64,000 nucleotides of DNA, taken from a virus. This document shows positions 9,373-19,191 of the stretch, one piece after another. The stretch spans positions 124,519 to 188,518 of IMG/VR virus record IMGVR_UViG_3300027509_000001; one strand, 5' to 3'. The notes under the pieces were generated by a model that was not told the origin of the DNA, did not search any database, and saw nothing but the letters and a program-made list of their open reading frames with translations. The number at the start of each line of letters is the position of its first letter. Within the stretch, counting starts at the first letter, position 1. The translations under genes were made by a program, and so were the position numbers.

Positions 9373-10035
9373 TTAAGATTGCGTTAAACCTGCATTAAAT
9401 GTAGTTGACTGTTGATTTACAGTTATGTTAATAACAGTTTGGCCACCTGTTTCGTTTCCTATAACTGTAATCGTTGTCGATTTAGGACCTGTCAATTGTG
9501 GTTTAGCAGTTACTTTAAATTTCATTCCGGACAATATTACTGATTGACTAGCTTCTAATAATGCACTGGTTGGAGCTGTATATGCTGTCGTTGATTGACT
9601 TGCTTCAGTTACTTCTAAAGTTGCAACATCACTATCTGCTATAATAGCAGTATAACCATAAGTGCTATTACCTTCTTGGTAATTTTGAGTATTTGGTATA
9701 ATCGCTTCGCTTTGCCCGGTTTCCAAAGTTATTGTAGAATGATTTACAGTTACTATTGGAATTCTTACGGTTTTCTTTGGTAAAGTAACCAATTTAAATT
9801 TCATTGATTGGCTTTCGTCTGGAAATGCTTCTGTTATTGGCATTGCTTCTATCACAGCGCCATAATGCTGAGAGCCTAGTGGATGGTCTGGATTATATAA
9901 CGTATAATCTATTTCATCATCTGCTAGAGCGAAGTGTGATATGTTGAATTGATTTTGTCCCTTAGCTAAGAGCTCTCTACCTTTCTTAGTTAATATTGCG
10001 TCGACAGTGATTTCTGTGTTATCTAAGTATCCGAT
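9373..10035 (-). CDS. Conserved structural protein, apparent ATC start
   Basis: 220 aa if it begins at ATC (10033-10035). The first in-frame ATG (9855) would delete about 60 well-formed residues, starting GYLDNTEITVDAILTKKGRE and including FALADDEIDYTLYNPDHPLG. Those resemble the N-terminus of a conserved tail/virion protein family that normally starts Met-Gly-Tyr-Leu. A GGAG Shine-Dalgarno lies 9 bp before the ATC. The C-terminal half is Thr/Ser-rich, Ig-like beta sequence. Either ATC is used or ATG was changed to ATC. It lies upstream of the adhesin block in the same operon. Confidence 0.7.
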   Translation of the reverse strand: MGYLDNTEITVDAILTKKGRELLAKGQNQFNISHFALADDEIDYTLYNPDHPLGSQHYGAVIEAMPITEAFPDESQSMKFKLVTLPKKTVRIPIVTVNHSTITLETGQSEAIIPNTQNYQEGNSTYGYTAIIADSDVATLEVTEASQSTTAYTAPTSALLEASQSVILSGMKFKVTAKPQLTGPKSTTITVIGNETGGQTVINITVNQQSTTFNAGLTQS

Positions 10036-10112
10036 GGTTTTTTTTCTCCGTTTGATTAAAGCTATTATTCTAGCTCGTATACATATAAATATATTATACG
10101 AAGTGAATTTTA

Positions 10113-13100
10113 CTATTCTACGATTAAATTACTTGAACTATTTTCATTTGAGTTAATTAATTGATTTGGATTTACTTCAGTAAATGACACTACTGGGCCT
10201 TTATCTATTGTGTCGTTGGATGGTATATTAAAGTCTGGTCCTGTTAATTTACTTCCTCTAAATCTTTTATTATTTTCGGTAGAATTTTCATTGATTTGAT
10301 ATGAATGATCATCTTCCCAATAAAAATCAACGATATTTTGAGATTTATTATATAATTTTAATAATTGTTTTTCATATGTACTAATGTATTTATAAACCTC
10401 TATTGAATACAATATAATGGTGTTGCCAGTATTCTGCAAATAAATATCTACTGTCTGATCTACTGTTGGCGTAATTCGTGTGATAGCTGGTCTGGCGTAG
10501 TTTTGATAGCGATCATTTATTATATAATCAGTTGTTGTTGTAGGGTCGGCGATTGATGGTATAGTACTCAATGTCATAGTGGTTCCTAATATAGAAGAAG
10601 CATATATTATTATTTCATATTCTTGTCCTTGTTTCATTGATATTGAGTTCGCAGATAGATCTTGTCCAGTAGTCAATTCTATAGCGAACTCGTATCTAGG
10701 ATGAACACGATACTCAGGATCATGTATAGGGGAAAATGAATTTATGCCCGAATCTACGACCACTTTATCAATAGAATTGAAATATTTTATACCACTTAAT
10801 TCTTCCATTCTAGTATATGGACTATATACTGGAGTTTTTAACTTATAAGTAGATTTTGTTTTTACTTGATCTATTGCAATTTCTAGGTCTCCTATAAATC
10901 CTTGATATTTACTATCAAATACATCTAATGATCCAGTCCTCTGAGAGGCTAAATCTAATGATCCAATCAATGTTATATCTTGAGGTATAGTAGCGTATAA
11001 TTTTAATGTATCCAGAAAAATATTTGAATTCATCTCCAAAACCGCTTTAAGATAAGATCTAATCAATTCTATTTGCTGTTTAGTTGTAAGTACTCCCTTT
11101 AATATAGAAGTCTTTACTAGGGCAAGGATATCGGGTGATACAGTTGTTTCTAAGTATAAATTTTCTGCAAATCTGTCCCATATATTTAAATCAATGTCAT
11201 CTTCTAGGATTACTGCTTCAATTGAAGGCCTTTTAGTTATAACAACTTTATTTCTTTCTAATATATGCGGTTCAATTAATATCCCCGATATCAAATTTGC
11301 TCTTGCTGGAACTAACTGTTTTATTTGATCAAAGAATGTATAATCATATACGCTTAAAATTCGTATAAATGCATTTATATCATTTTTTTGAGTGTATTTA
11401 CTAAAATAATCAGACCTTAACTTTTTAAATTTATAATATTCAGGTTCAAATTCTGACTCGGGGTCTGCTATATAATCGTCTAAATTAGAAACGCCCATAT
11501 GATTATATATGTCTCGATTTATTTGATCTGCCAATGAAAAGACAATGGCTAGCCTATTTTCATCTGGATTTGGATTTGTCTCATCTAATATAGCCGACTT
11601 GTCCGGACTTAAGGTAAAAGATAATTCCTGATCATCTATTCGTATTTTTTGAGATTGAACAGTTCTTCCGCCTATTTTAGGAACATTTATATAATAAGTT
11701 TCATTATCATTAATATAATTCTCTGTTTGATCATCTGTAAAATTATAAAGAACCAAAGGGTTTGGTGAAATGTTTCTATCTGGTTGAGATGATTCATGTG
11801 TATCGTTGCTACCCGCAGAGTCGTGTGGCCACCTCTGTAAGTCTAGCCCTAATGGAAAATATTTCCATAAAGAATATTTTGTTAATTTAAAATCATCTAC
11901 AGAATATGCAGCTGGATTTAAAACATGTTCAGTGAAAGTCTCTGAGCTATATGTTCCGAAATATTCTTTATACCCCTGAATATAACCATCGAAATCTTTA
12001 AGGGATCCGGCCCCTAGAGTAAAGTCTAAATATGGACTAACAGGTTGTCCGCCTAATTTAAATAGACTATTATTTGCAGGATCTAGGTAATATAACGCAC
12101 TGGCTGTCATAGGAAAGGTGTCGGAATGTGTCAATTTGCCATATAGACAGTTCCCAGCCGAAGCTATATCTATTATCGTATCAGTTGGTTGTGACCTGTC
12201 TAATCCAGTAAATGATATTCTTACAGTCCACATATCTTTATTGAATAGGGGTATTGATTTGCTTTGGGCGCTTTGTCCAAATTGTGGTGAAAACGGGCCT
12301 ATAACTTCTGTTGTTTCTAGGAGGTATAATTGCCCAAAAGTTTCTTCTTCGTTTGGATCATTATAGATATATAACATTAATGCCCCATTTCCATCTGTCC
12401 TTTCTATACCACCTAAATATACAGAATCTCCTTTTGCATAATCTTTATCAAATTGGAATCGAAATTCATATGTATCTGGATATCGATTATAACTAGTTAT
12501 CCTTTCTAAGCTTATGCCTCCTAGAAATGTAGATTGACTAGCAGATCCTATATCAAATTCTAATTTATCAGACTCTCCGGCGGCAAATGTATATGCAATA
12601 GTTGTTCCAGGATTATCAGTGCTAGATTCTATAACTATGTCATTATGTTTAAATGAATATGATCCACCAGAAGAACTTAAAATTGATGCGTTAAACGTAT
12701 ATTCCACATTTGGTATTAAATTAACTATTTGATAGATATTTAATGAGTCATTAATCTCAACCGCTAACCATTTTCCGCCATTCGGGTGGTTGAAATTTAA
12801 AGATGGCATGTCCCCATTTAACGTATAATGTTGAAGTCCATATTCAAAAATTGGGTTTTTAAAATCTAATTTTAAATCAGTATCACATACATCTTCTGGT
12901 GCCCATCCATTATAATCACAATCAACTAAATTTAAAGTAGTTTCAACATATTGTCCAGGATCTATTTTTAATTTATAATGATATCTATCTTCTATCATAA
13001 TGGGCTTGTCTGATTCAAGCCCTGGACCACCATATTCTTTAATAGAAACTAAAGTTTTTGGAATTCCATAAATGGACATTAAAGCTCTAATAGATCTAGA

Positions 13101-14696
13101 CGTACCCTTTGTCTTTAAAAGATAAGGCAAGTTATTGACTATCCTTTTCCAAATTTGATGAGTTTGTTCTTCATGCGATTCTTGATCTGTAGATGTTCCA
13201 TCTTCTAAAACTGCTTCTTTATATAACCACAAATCTGATAATATATTAGAATTTTGCAAATTCCAACCAAAAGATTTTGCAATATTAAAAAGCAATTCGT
13301 TTGGTGCTCCTCGTTCAGGATGTTCATCTTTAGAATGTATGTTAGTTAATGCCTTTATATATAACCATATATTATCAAAATGCTGTCCTATCATTTCTAC
13401 AAATAAGACATATTCACTGTTACCTTCATCCATTAATATATGTTCGGGTATTGACCACCACAATGATTTTGTATTTAATTTATCATATGCAATTGCCTTA
13501 TCTACTAAAGAATTATACCAAGACAATACAGACGGATCATCTATTGCTTTAAGTTGTAAAGAACCATCTTCGTCGCTAATTGTCTTTGGATATGATGTTA
13601 TAGGACCTAATAATCCATGTGTAAATATAGGATTATTGTTATCGTAGTATAACCATCTTTCGAAAGGTCCGAAAGAATTTCTAATCTTATCTATAAATTC
13701 AGTTCTTTGCTCTACATCAATATTTATAAAACTTCCCGTATTTTGTTTGGCGTCTGTAATTTCTTGATTATACTTGTCTATCATTGTTACTTTTTCAAAA
13801 AAGTTAACAATTCTTTTTTCTGCCGAACTATAAAATATATAATTTTCAAAATTTGTATAATCAACATTTAAAGTAACCGATTCATCTATGTTTAATAACT
13901 TATCGATAATATTTTGACTTGTTACTTGGTCTGTTGATAATAACTCTTCCCAACTTTTATAAATTGTCGAATTATTATCAATTTGATCTGCATCTTGATT
14001 AAATCTTGGACCTCTAATTTTATTAACAGTTGATGGCAATATGTTATGAGTAATAATTAAACTATCAATATACGGATCTGCTATTTCATGTCCTATAAAA
14101 AATTTAGACTTTAAGTCGATGACGTCAGATAAGGTCTGATAAGTTTTAAAATATATTCCATTTGCATCGTATCTAAAATTAATAATATTATATATCTGAT
14201 TTTCTCCGAAGTTAATTATCACGTTATTTAAGCTACTAGTATTCTGATAACTTAATAAGATTTCTAATATAGAAGCTATTGACACTGAATCTATATTAAT
14301 TTGAATCTCTGTACGATCTGGAGAGATGTCTGTAACTTCAAGTATTTTATTATTAATTGATCCGATTAATGGAACAAGAGTGTTAAATACTGCTTTATAT
14401 GAACCTGTTTCTATTTGGTTATCAACAAACACAGATCTAACATCGAATAATAATTCTCTGCTTTCTTCTGATATTGTAACGTTTGAATTGTAAGAACTTG
14501 CCATTATATCCCCAATAAAGGAGTATAAATGTATTTCTGAATTAATTATTGCTTCATTATTTTGCAATGACATTATATGGCAATCTTTAACAGTTATATT
14601 CATTAACGAAGATAACTCCGGATCATATAACTTCCCATATGAAGGATAATTTTTATCTAAAATTACACTTTTATTAAAATATCGATTTAAGCTCAT
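10113..14696 (-). CDS. Very large structural protein with tail-protein-I-like segment
   Basis: 1527 aa, the largest gene here. Around residues 470-560 it contains QIWKRIVNNLPYLLKTKG, then RSIRALMSIYGIP and KEYGGPG, a segment reminiscent of phage tail protein I / baseplate wedge proteins. A beta-rich, possibly sugar-binding stretch follows (about 570-900). The rest is mixed with many Asp/Asn/Ser. It lies between baseplate genes and fibre-like genes, so it is likely a baseplate-fibre connector. No enzymatic motif was seen. Confidence 0.6.
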   Translation of the reverse strand: MSLNRYFNKSVILDKNYPSYGKLYDPELSSLMNITVKDCHIMSLQNNEAIINSEIHLYSFIGDIMASSYNSNVTISEESRELLFDVRSVFVDNQIETGSYKAVFNTLVPLIGSINNKILEVTDISPDRTEIQINIDSVSIASILEILLSYQNTSSLNNVIINFGENQIYNIINFRYDANGIYFKTYQTLSDVIDLKSKFFIGHEIADPYIDSLIITHNILPSTVNKIRGPRFNQDADQIDNNSTIYKSWEELLSTDQVTSQNIIDKLLNIDESVTLNVDYTNFENYIFYSSAEKRIVNFFEKVTMIDKYNQEITDAKQNTGSFINIDVEQRTEFIDKIRNSFGPFERWLYYDNNNPIFTHGLLGPITSYPKTISDEDGSLQLKAIDDPSVLSWYNSLVDKAIAYDKLNTKSLWWSIPEHILMDEGNSEYVLFVEMIGQHFDNIWLYIKALTNIHSKDEHPERGAPNELLFNIAKSFGWNLQNSNILSDLWLYKEAVLEDGTSTDQESHEEQTHQIWKRIVNNLPYLLKTKGTSRSIRALMSIYGIPKTLVSIKEYGGPGLESDKPIMIEDRYHYKLKIDPGQYVETTLNLVDCDYNGWAPEDVCDTDLKLDFKNPIFEYGLQHYTLNGDMPSLNFNHPNGGKWLAVEINDSLNIYQIVNLIPNVEYTFNASILSSSGGSYSFKHNDIVIESSTDNPGTTIAYTFAAGESDKLEFDIGSASQSTFLGGISLERITSYNRYPDTYEFRFQFDKDYAKGDSVYLGGIERTDGNGALMLYIYNDPNEEETFGQLYLLETTEVIGPFSPQFGQSAQSKSIPLFNKDMWTVRISFTGLDRSQPTDTIIDIASAGNCLYGKLTHSDTFPMTASALYYLDPANNSLFKLGGQPVSPYLDFTLGAGSLKDFDGYIQGYKEYFGTYSSETFTEHVLNPAAYSVDDFKLTKYSLWKYFPLGLDLQRWPHDSAGSNDTHESSQPDRNISPNPLVLYNFTDDQTENYINDNETYYINVPKIGGRTVQSQKIRIDDQELSFTLSPDKSAILDETNPNPDENRLAIVFSLADQINRDIYNHMGVSNLDDYIADPESEFEPEYYKFKKLRSDYFSKYTQKNDINAFIRILSVYDYTFFDQIKQLVPARANLISGILIEPHILERNKVVITKRPSIEAVILEDDIDLNIWDRFAENLYLETTVSPDILALVKTSILKGVLTTKQQIELIRSYLKAVLEMNSNIFLDTLKLYATIPQDITLIGSLDLASQRTGSLDVFDSKYQGFIGDLEIAIDQVKTKSTYKLKTPVYSPYTRMEELSGIKYFNSIDKVVVDSGINSFSPIHDPEYRVHPRYEFAIELTTGQDLSANSISMKQGQEYEIIIYASSILGTTMTLSTIPSIADPTTTTDYIINDRYQNYARPAITRITPTVDQTVDIYLQNTGNTIILYSIEVYKYISTYEKQLLKLYNKSQNIVDFYWEDDHSYQINENSTENNKRFRGSKLTGPDFNIPSNDTIDKGPVVSFTEVNPNQLINSNENSSSNLIVE

Positions 14697-14698
14697 GG

Positions 14699-15493
14699 TT
14701 ATTCTAAATTATTTATCCGATTAGTTAATGTTATTATCTCTTCTTGTGCTGCGGTAACACTGTCGGATAATCCACTCAATGCAATAGTTTGATCATTTGT
14801 CAAATTTTCTGCTTCTGCTTCTGCTAGTTCCTTTTCAGCAATTGCGAAATCAATTGCGCCCTTTGATGCATCTTTTGCGGAATTGACAATTGTATCTGTA
14901 GAACCTGCTAATACTAATAAACTATCAAATTGCTGGCTTAATGATTTTAGTTCTAAATTAGGAGACCATTGCAAAATTAAATCGGATGATGTAGATGGGT
15001 TTATTGGAGTTGGCGATATTCCAGCAGCGTCTAGTTCTGATTTATTTTTATTACCATTATCGTATGCCAAGAGTTCATTAAAATCAACTTCCTCTATTAT
15101 TTGTATAGAATCTAATGATCTCTCTCTTTCTGCCAGAAGAACTTCTACCGATTTATAGTTTGGTATCTTTAAGAGACTTCCATTGTTTATTATATAGTAT
15201 TCGTATTCGGATGGATTTAATATGCCCTGACCTGTTGGTCTAAATATAGTTCCTTCTTGCAAAGAAAAAGCTTCGGTAGACACGTCTATAGATGGGGTAA
15301 AGAAATTGAATTCGTTATCAATTGTTTTATATACATCTACGTCAGAAACTATTAATTTTTCTAACTTAATTGGTAAAATTACAATTTCATTTTCAAAAGG
15401 TATTGGATAGACCTGCCTAAAATTTCTTTTTGACGTATTGGCATGTATTATTTCTGGCAATTCTTCAGTTACATATTGATATAATGGTGTCAT
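14699..15493 (-). CDS. Hypothetical structural protein, 264 aa
   Basis: It overlaps the next upstream gene by 4 bp and is 2 bp from the large structural gene, so it belongs to the tail operon. The N-terminal two thirds are beta-rich; the C-terminal ~60 residues (AIAEKELAEAEAENL onward) form a likely coiled coil. Probably a baseplate or fibre adaptor; family not recognised. Confidence 0.5.
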   Translation of the reverse strand: MTPLYQYVTEELPEIIHANTSKRNFRQVYPIPFENEIVILPIKLEKLIVSDVDVYKTIDNEFNFFTPSIDVSTEAFSLQEGTIFRPTGQGILNPSEYEYYIINNGSLLKIPNYKSVEVLLAERERSLDSIQIIEEVDFNELLAYDNGNKNKSELDAAGISPTPINPSTSSDLILQWSPNLELKSLSQQFDSLLVLAGSTDTIVNSAKDASKGAIDFAIAEKELAEAEAENLTNDQTIALSGLSDSVTAAQEEIITLTNRINNLE

Positions 15494-16512
15494 ACTATTT
15501 TGAAATTATAATTGTGATCTTTAATATACATATTTCCATCCGGCGAGATTAGTTTAAATTTAATTTTATAGAATCGGTTAGAATAAAAATTATCGGTTGT
15601 AAAGGACACATAATATCCTACATCTGATTTATTAATAGTGTTAACTGAATTATATGGCACTATTATTTTCCCCGTATGCGAATCTTCTATTTGATATTGA
15701 GTTGTTGGCAATGTTATATCGCTTAGTGAACTAGAAGTACTAACATATGACTTCTTATCAAATAATGCTCTAACATTTATATTAAAAATCACATGCTCTC
15801 CCCTTTCAAATTTTGATTTGAAATTTGAAATACTCAAATCAATTTTATAAGGGTCTAAATCAGTCGATGGGGAAAATTCTCCATCTGAAATTGGCATGCT
15901 TACAACTAATGTTGGATCCCAAATAGTATGAGTATTCTTACCAAAGAATTTAATGGCACTATTGTCATAATCTATTATTTCGAATGCATCATCGTATTTA
16001 ATAATAATACCATGGTTAGGGTTTAAATTCCAATATTCTACAATTTCGGAAATGTCTATAAATAAATCGTTTTCAGTTAAATTATATTCATAAGATATTT
16101 CAATTGATTCATCATACATTGGATCAGGCCATATGTCATTGGAGTTATAACTTGACCAAGAAGCCCCTCTATTGACATATGGTGCGTCATTAGTATTACC
16201 AACACCTTCTACCCAATCAATTAACAATGGGTATATTTTAATATTAATAATTTGACTTGATGCATTTTGAAGCTCTAAAGTATGCAATAACAATTGATAT
16301 AAATATGATTCATCATATGTTGTGTCTGGAAATTTCATTAATATTCTAGACGAGGTTGATGTTGGCCATGATTCCAATGGATTTATTTGAGATGGTATTA
16401 TTTGCCCCGATGCATTTTTAATCAACTCTAATATAGGATCTGCGCCAGTGTTTTTATCTGGGGCATGTTGGTATATTGTGGTATCTTTTTCTAACCTATG
16501 TATTTTAAACAT
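15490..16512 (-). CDS. Structural protein with DNRLRE-like beta domain
   Basis: 340 aa. The N-terminal ~200 residues have the pattern of DNRLRE-type carbohydrate-surface modules: a starting ...TIYQHAPDKNTGADP, a SRILMKF strand, and the WVEGVG...GASW motif near residues 110-130. The second half is an Ig-like beta region. The position after gp6/gp25-like genes suggests a baseplate-peripheral or fibre protein. Confidence 0.55.
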   Translation of the reverse strand: MFKIHRLEKDTTIYQHAPDKNTGADPILELIKNASGQIIPSQINPLESWPTSTSSRILMKFPDTTYDESYLYQLLLHTLELQNASSQIINIKIYPLLIDWVEGVGNTNDAPYVNRGASWSSYNSNDIWPDPMYDESIEISYEYNLTENDLFIDISEIVEYWNLNPNHGIIIKYDDAFEIIDYDNSAIKFFGKNTHTIWDPTLVVSMPISDGEFSPSTDLDPYKIDLSISNFKSKFERGEHVIFNINVRALFDKKSYVSTSSSLSDITLPTTQYQIEDSHTGKIIVPYNSVNTINKSDVGYYVSFTTDNFYSNRFYKIKFKLISPDGNMYIKDHNYNFKIV

Positions 16513-16524
16513 ATTTTTACCTTT

Positions 16525-18384
16525 TTATAAATCGATTACACGACCTTTTATATCTGCGTCAGGAAATTTTACTTCAAATATACTAGGATCTAAACTAGGA
16601 TATATTATTCCATTCCTTGTTGCACTTTTAATATCATACAAATTTCCAGAGTATCCACTATCAGAATCATATAAATTTTCAATAGCTATAGAAGACACTG
16701 TCTGTACTCCTTCTATTTGGTCTAACTCTGCATATAATTTCGACAATATAATTGATTTATTAATTTCCATATATTGCTGCGAGAATAATTCTTTTAATCT
16801 AGCAATACATTTTGTAATTACTTCATAACTATTTGAATTTGGACGAGTAATAATTTCAAAACTTATTCCAATATTAATAATAAACGCATCTCTAATATTA
16901 ATTGCGTCTGTCATTAATCTATATTCCATTAAATATCTACGTAAATTTTCTTTAATAGCATCATTAGCTATTATAAACGTACCATCTTCATCATATGATA
17001 ATACATGTAAATCCAATGCATATGGATTATGATTTGTATTATTAGATAATTGCTCATCTTGTTCTATATATGCCTTTGCTAATGCCCCATATTTGCTGGG
17101 CATATTATAAGCTCTTAATATATAGTCTGCTTTTGTTACTGCTCTATTTTGCGCGGCGAAATGCGATATTGCTTCTTCTCTAATTACATCTAAAGGTTTT
17201 TGATTTAATCCACCGTATGCTGGTTGTGGATTTGTTATTTTTAATCCCCTTTCGGCGTCAGTTTTTATCAAGTTTAAAATAGTTTCGTCTATACTATTAT
17301 TATTGTCAACAAATTCTATATCATCTATTATTGTTATTGAATCAGATTTTACATTATCTATTAAACCATTAGCTTTTGAATATGTCACTGTTAAAGTTGT
17401 ATCAGTTGGCGCTGTACCATATGTTTTAGTATTTAAAAAATTTTGTGGGTCAATTGACACGTCTTCAGATCTTTTAAAATAATCTATTCCAATACCAACA
17501 TTAAATGGATTAGGCAATATTTCTTCATCTGATTCTAAATTCAATCCTGCCCCAAACTGTATTTCATATTTATCGTCATTTCTAAGTCTAATAACGTATC
17601 TTCGGTCAGTTTGTGAATAGCATAATAAATATGGTACGGTAGAATTATACTGACTTAATTCGGTATCATTGAATGAAGTATTTCTAACAGATATTGGAAT
17701 TAGATCTTGACTTAGGTAATTAACTTCATACCATTTGTTTTCCTCGGAATCTATAATTTCAATAATCTCGGAAACTCCCGATTCATCTATTACTATTTTA
17801 TCATATTTTTTAGGATCGGTGAATACATATTCCGAAGTACTTATTGCCCCAGAAACTGCTTTTACCGATTTAGTTAATTGAAAATATGTTATTTCCCCGT
17901 CGTTTGCAATTTCATATATTGACACTGTTATTGGAGAAGATTTAGTATTAATATTAAAATCTACAGGTTCAATTGTTCTGAATCTAATATTTTCTTGAGT
18001 ACCAATTTGTGCGCCAGATTTAATATGCAATGCATAATCCATATTAGGCTCGTACTCGCCGCCAACTAACTTGGCTGGCACTAACTGCATAAAATCTATA
18101 TTAACTTGAGCAGGCACGATTGTATTAGGCTTATATCCATAATTTTGAGCTAAATTATATATATTCTTTTTCTCAAAAGCCATATTAATAAAAGATTCTT
18201 GCAATTGCTTGTCATTGTAAAAAGACAGTACATCTCCGATCATTGCAGACATCTCAATGAACATCATTCCTGGGCTTGATTCGTTGAAGTCACTATACGT
18301 ATCAGGAAAATAATTTTTCGCATGATTTATTAAGGCTCTTCGAAAATCACCAAAGTCTTTATTGTTATATTTTATATCAGCCAT
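16525..18384 (-). CDS. Baseplate wedge protein, gp6/J-like
   Basis: 619 aa (T4 gp6 is about 660). The N-terminus (DFRRALINHAKNYFPDTYSD, then SSPGMMFIEMSAMIGDVLSFYND) is the hallmark of gp6-type baseplate wedge proteins of contractile tails, and the C-terminal part fits a Baseplate_J-like domain (AAQNRAVTKADYILRAYNMP). It forms the inner wedge ring with gp25, whose homologue is the next gene. The stop/start gap is only 1 bp. Confidence 0.85.
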   Translation of the reverse strand: MADIKYNNKDFGDFRRALINHAKNYFPDTYSDFNESSPGMMFIEMSAMIGDVLSFYNDKQLQESFINMAFEKKNIYNLAQNYGYKPNTIVPAQVNIDFMQLVPAKLVGGEYEPNMDYALHIKSGAQIGTQENIRFRTIEPVDFNINTKSSPITVSIYEIANDGEITYFQLTKSVKAVSGAISTSEYVFTDPKKYDKIVIDESGVSEIIEIIDSEENKWYEVNYLSQDLIPISVRNTSFNDTELSQYNSTVPYLLCYSQTDRRYVIRLRNDDKYEIQFGAGLNLESDEEILPNPFNVGIGIDYFKRSEDVSIDPQNFLNTKTYGTAPTDTTLTVTYSKANGLIDNVKSDSITIIDDIEFVDNNNSIDETILNLIKTDAERGLKITNPQPAYGGLNQKPLDVIREEAISHFAAQNRAVTKADYILRAYNMPSKYGALAKAYIEQDEQLSNNTNHNPYALDLHVLSYDEDGTFIIANDAIKENLRRYLMEYRLMTDAINIRDAFIINIGISFEIITRPNSNSYEVITKCIARLKELFSQQYMEINKSIILSKLYAELDQIEGVQTVSSIAIENLYDSDSGYSGNLYDIKSATRNGIIYPSLDPSIFEVKFPDADIKGRVIDL

Positions 18385-18385
18385 C

Positions 18386-18853
18386 TTATTCTACCCTTAT
18401 GATTGGTCTACCATTTACTTTAAATATAGACATTGTTCTATTTGCGCCCGAATTATTTACTGTAAAGGATATTAATATCCCTACTCCGTGCCCGTCATTT
18501 AAATTTGCTTGAGTTGGAGTATTATCAATTATTAACTTATTAATTGTAATATATGGTAACCACATATCTGATTGCATTACAATTTCATCGTTAATTAAAT
18601 CTTGAAATTCTCTAGTATTTTGATCAAAAACGTAATCCATTAAACCAACACCAAAAAGAGGTTGCATGAATCTTTCCCCCTTTCTAGTTAAAAGCAAATT
18701 AATAAAATTGCTTATTGCTTGTTCCTCTGTATAATCTGACATATTGAACGTTGTATTGTATTCGTCATTAGGGTCTTTGTTCATTGGCAATTTAATACCA
18801 AGTTTACTAAAACCTCTTTTATAGTCAGGTGGATATAATTTAGATTTAATCAA
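18386..18853 (-). CDS. Baseplate wedge protein, gp25-like
   Basis: 155 aa (T4 gp25 is 132). It contains the GPW/gp25 core: AISNFINLLLTRKGERFMQP then FGVGLMDYVFDQ. gp25 joins the sheath to the wedge and is encoded next to gp6 in many myophages, as here. Confidence 0.85.
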   Translation of the reverse strand: MIKSKLYPPDYKRGFSKLGIKLPMNKDPNDEYNTTFNMSDYTEEQAISNFINLLLTRKGERFMQPLFGVGLMDYVFDQNTREFQDLINDEIVMQSDMWLPYITINKLIIDNTPTQANLNDGHGVGILISFTVNNSGANRTMSIFKVNGRPIIRVE

Positions 18854-18855
18854 TG

Positions 18856-19176
18856 TTAAGGCCTATTCTTTTTGTTCATTTTATCTAACATTGCCCCATA
18901 GTCTTTATACATTATATTAACCATTTTATTCGCGCTATCATTTTCTATTTGAGCCGATTCAACTACATGCGGAGTTTGGACATTTTTTATTGTTTCTGGA
19001 GATACTATCGATTGTAGTAAATTTAATGTTGGGGTGGTGTTACTTGATTCTTTTGTAGCCTCAACAATTGGCATTGATTCTTTATTTATTGATTCGACCA
19101 ATTGCTTAATTGGTTGTAATTCTTCTCGAATAACTTCTCGAATAATATCTTTAAATTTTTCTGTTGCTGTCTTCAT
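18856..19176 (-). CDS. Hypothetical protein in baseplate operon, 106 aa
   Basis: The N-terminus is a predicted amphipathic helix (FKDIIREVIREELQPIKQLV), the middle is Ser/Thr/Pro-rich and the C-terminus is helical. It sits between gp25- and gp5-like genes, where small hub chaperones or assembly factors often lie. No family recognised. Confidence 0.45.
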   Translation of the reverse strand: MKTATEKFKDIIREVIREELQPIKQLVESINKESMPIVEATKESSNTTPTLNLLQSIVSPETIKNVQTPHVVESAQIENDSANKMVNIMYKDYGAMLDKMNKKNRP

Positions 19177-19191
19177 ACTATATATAAATAT

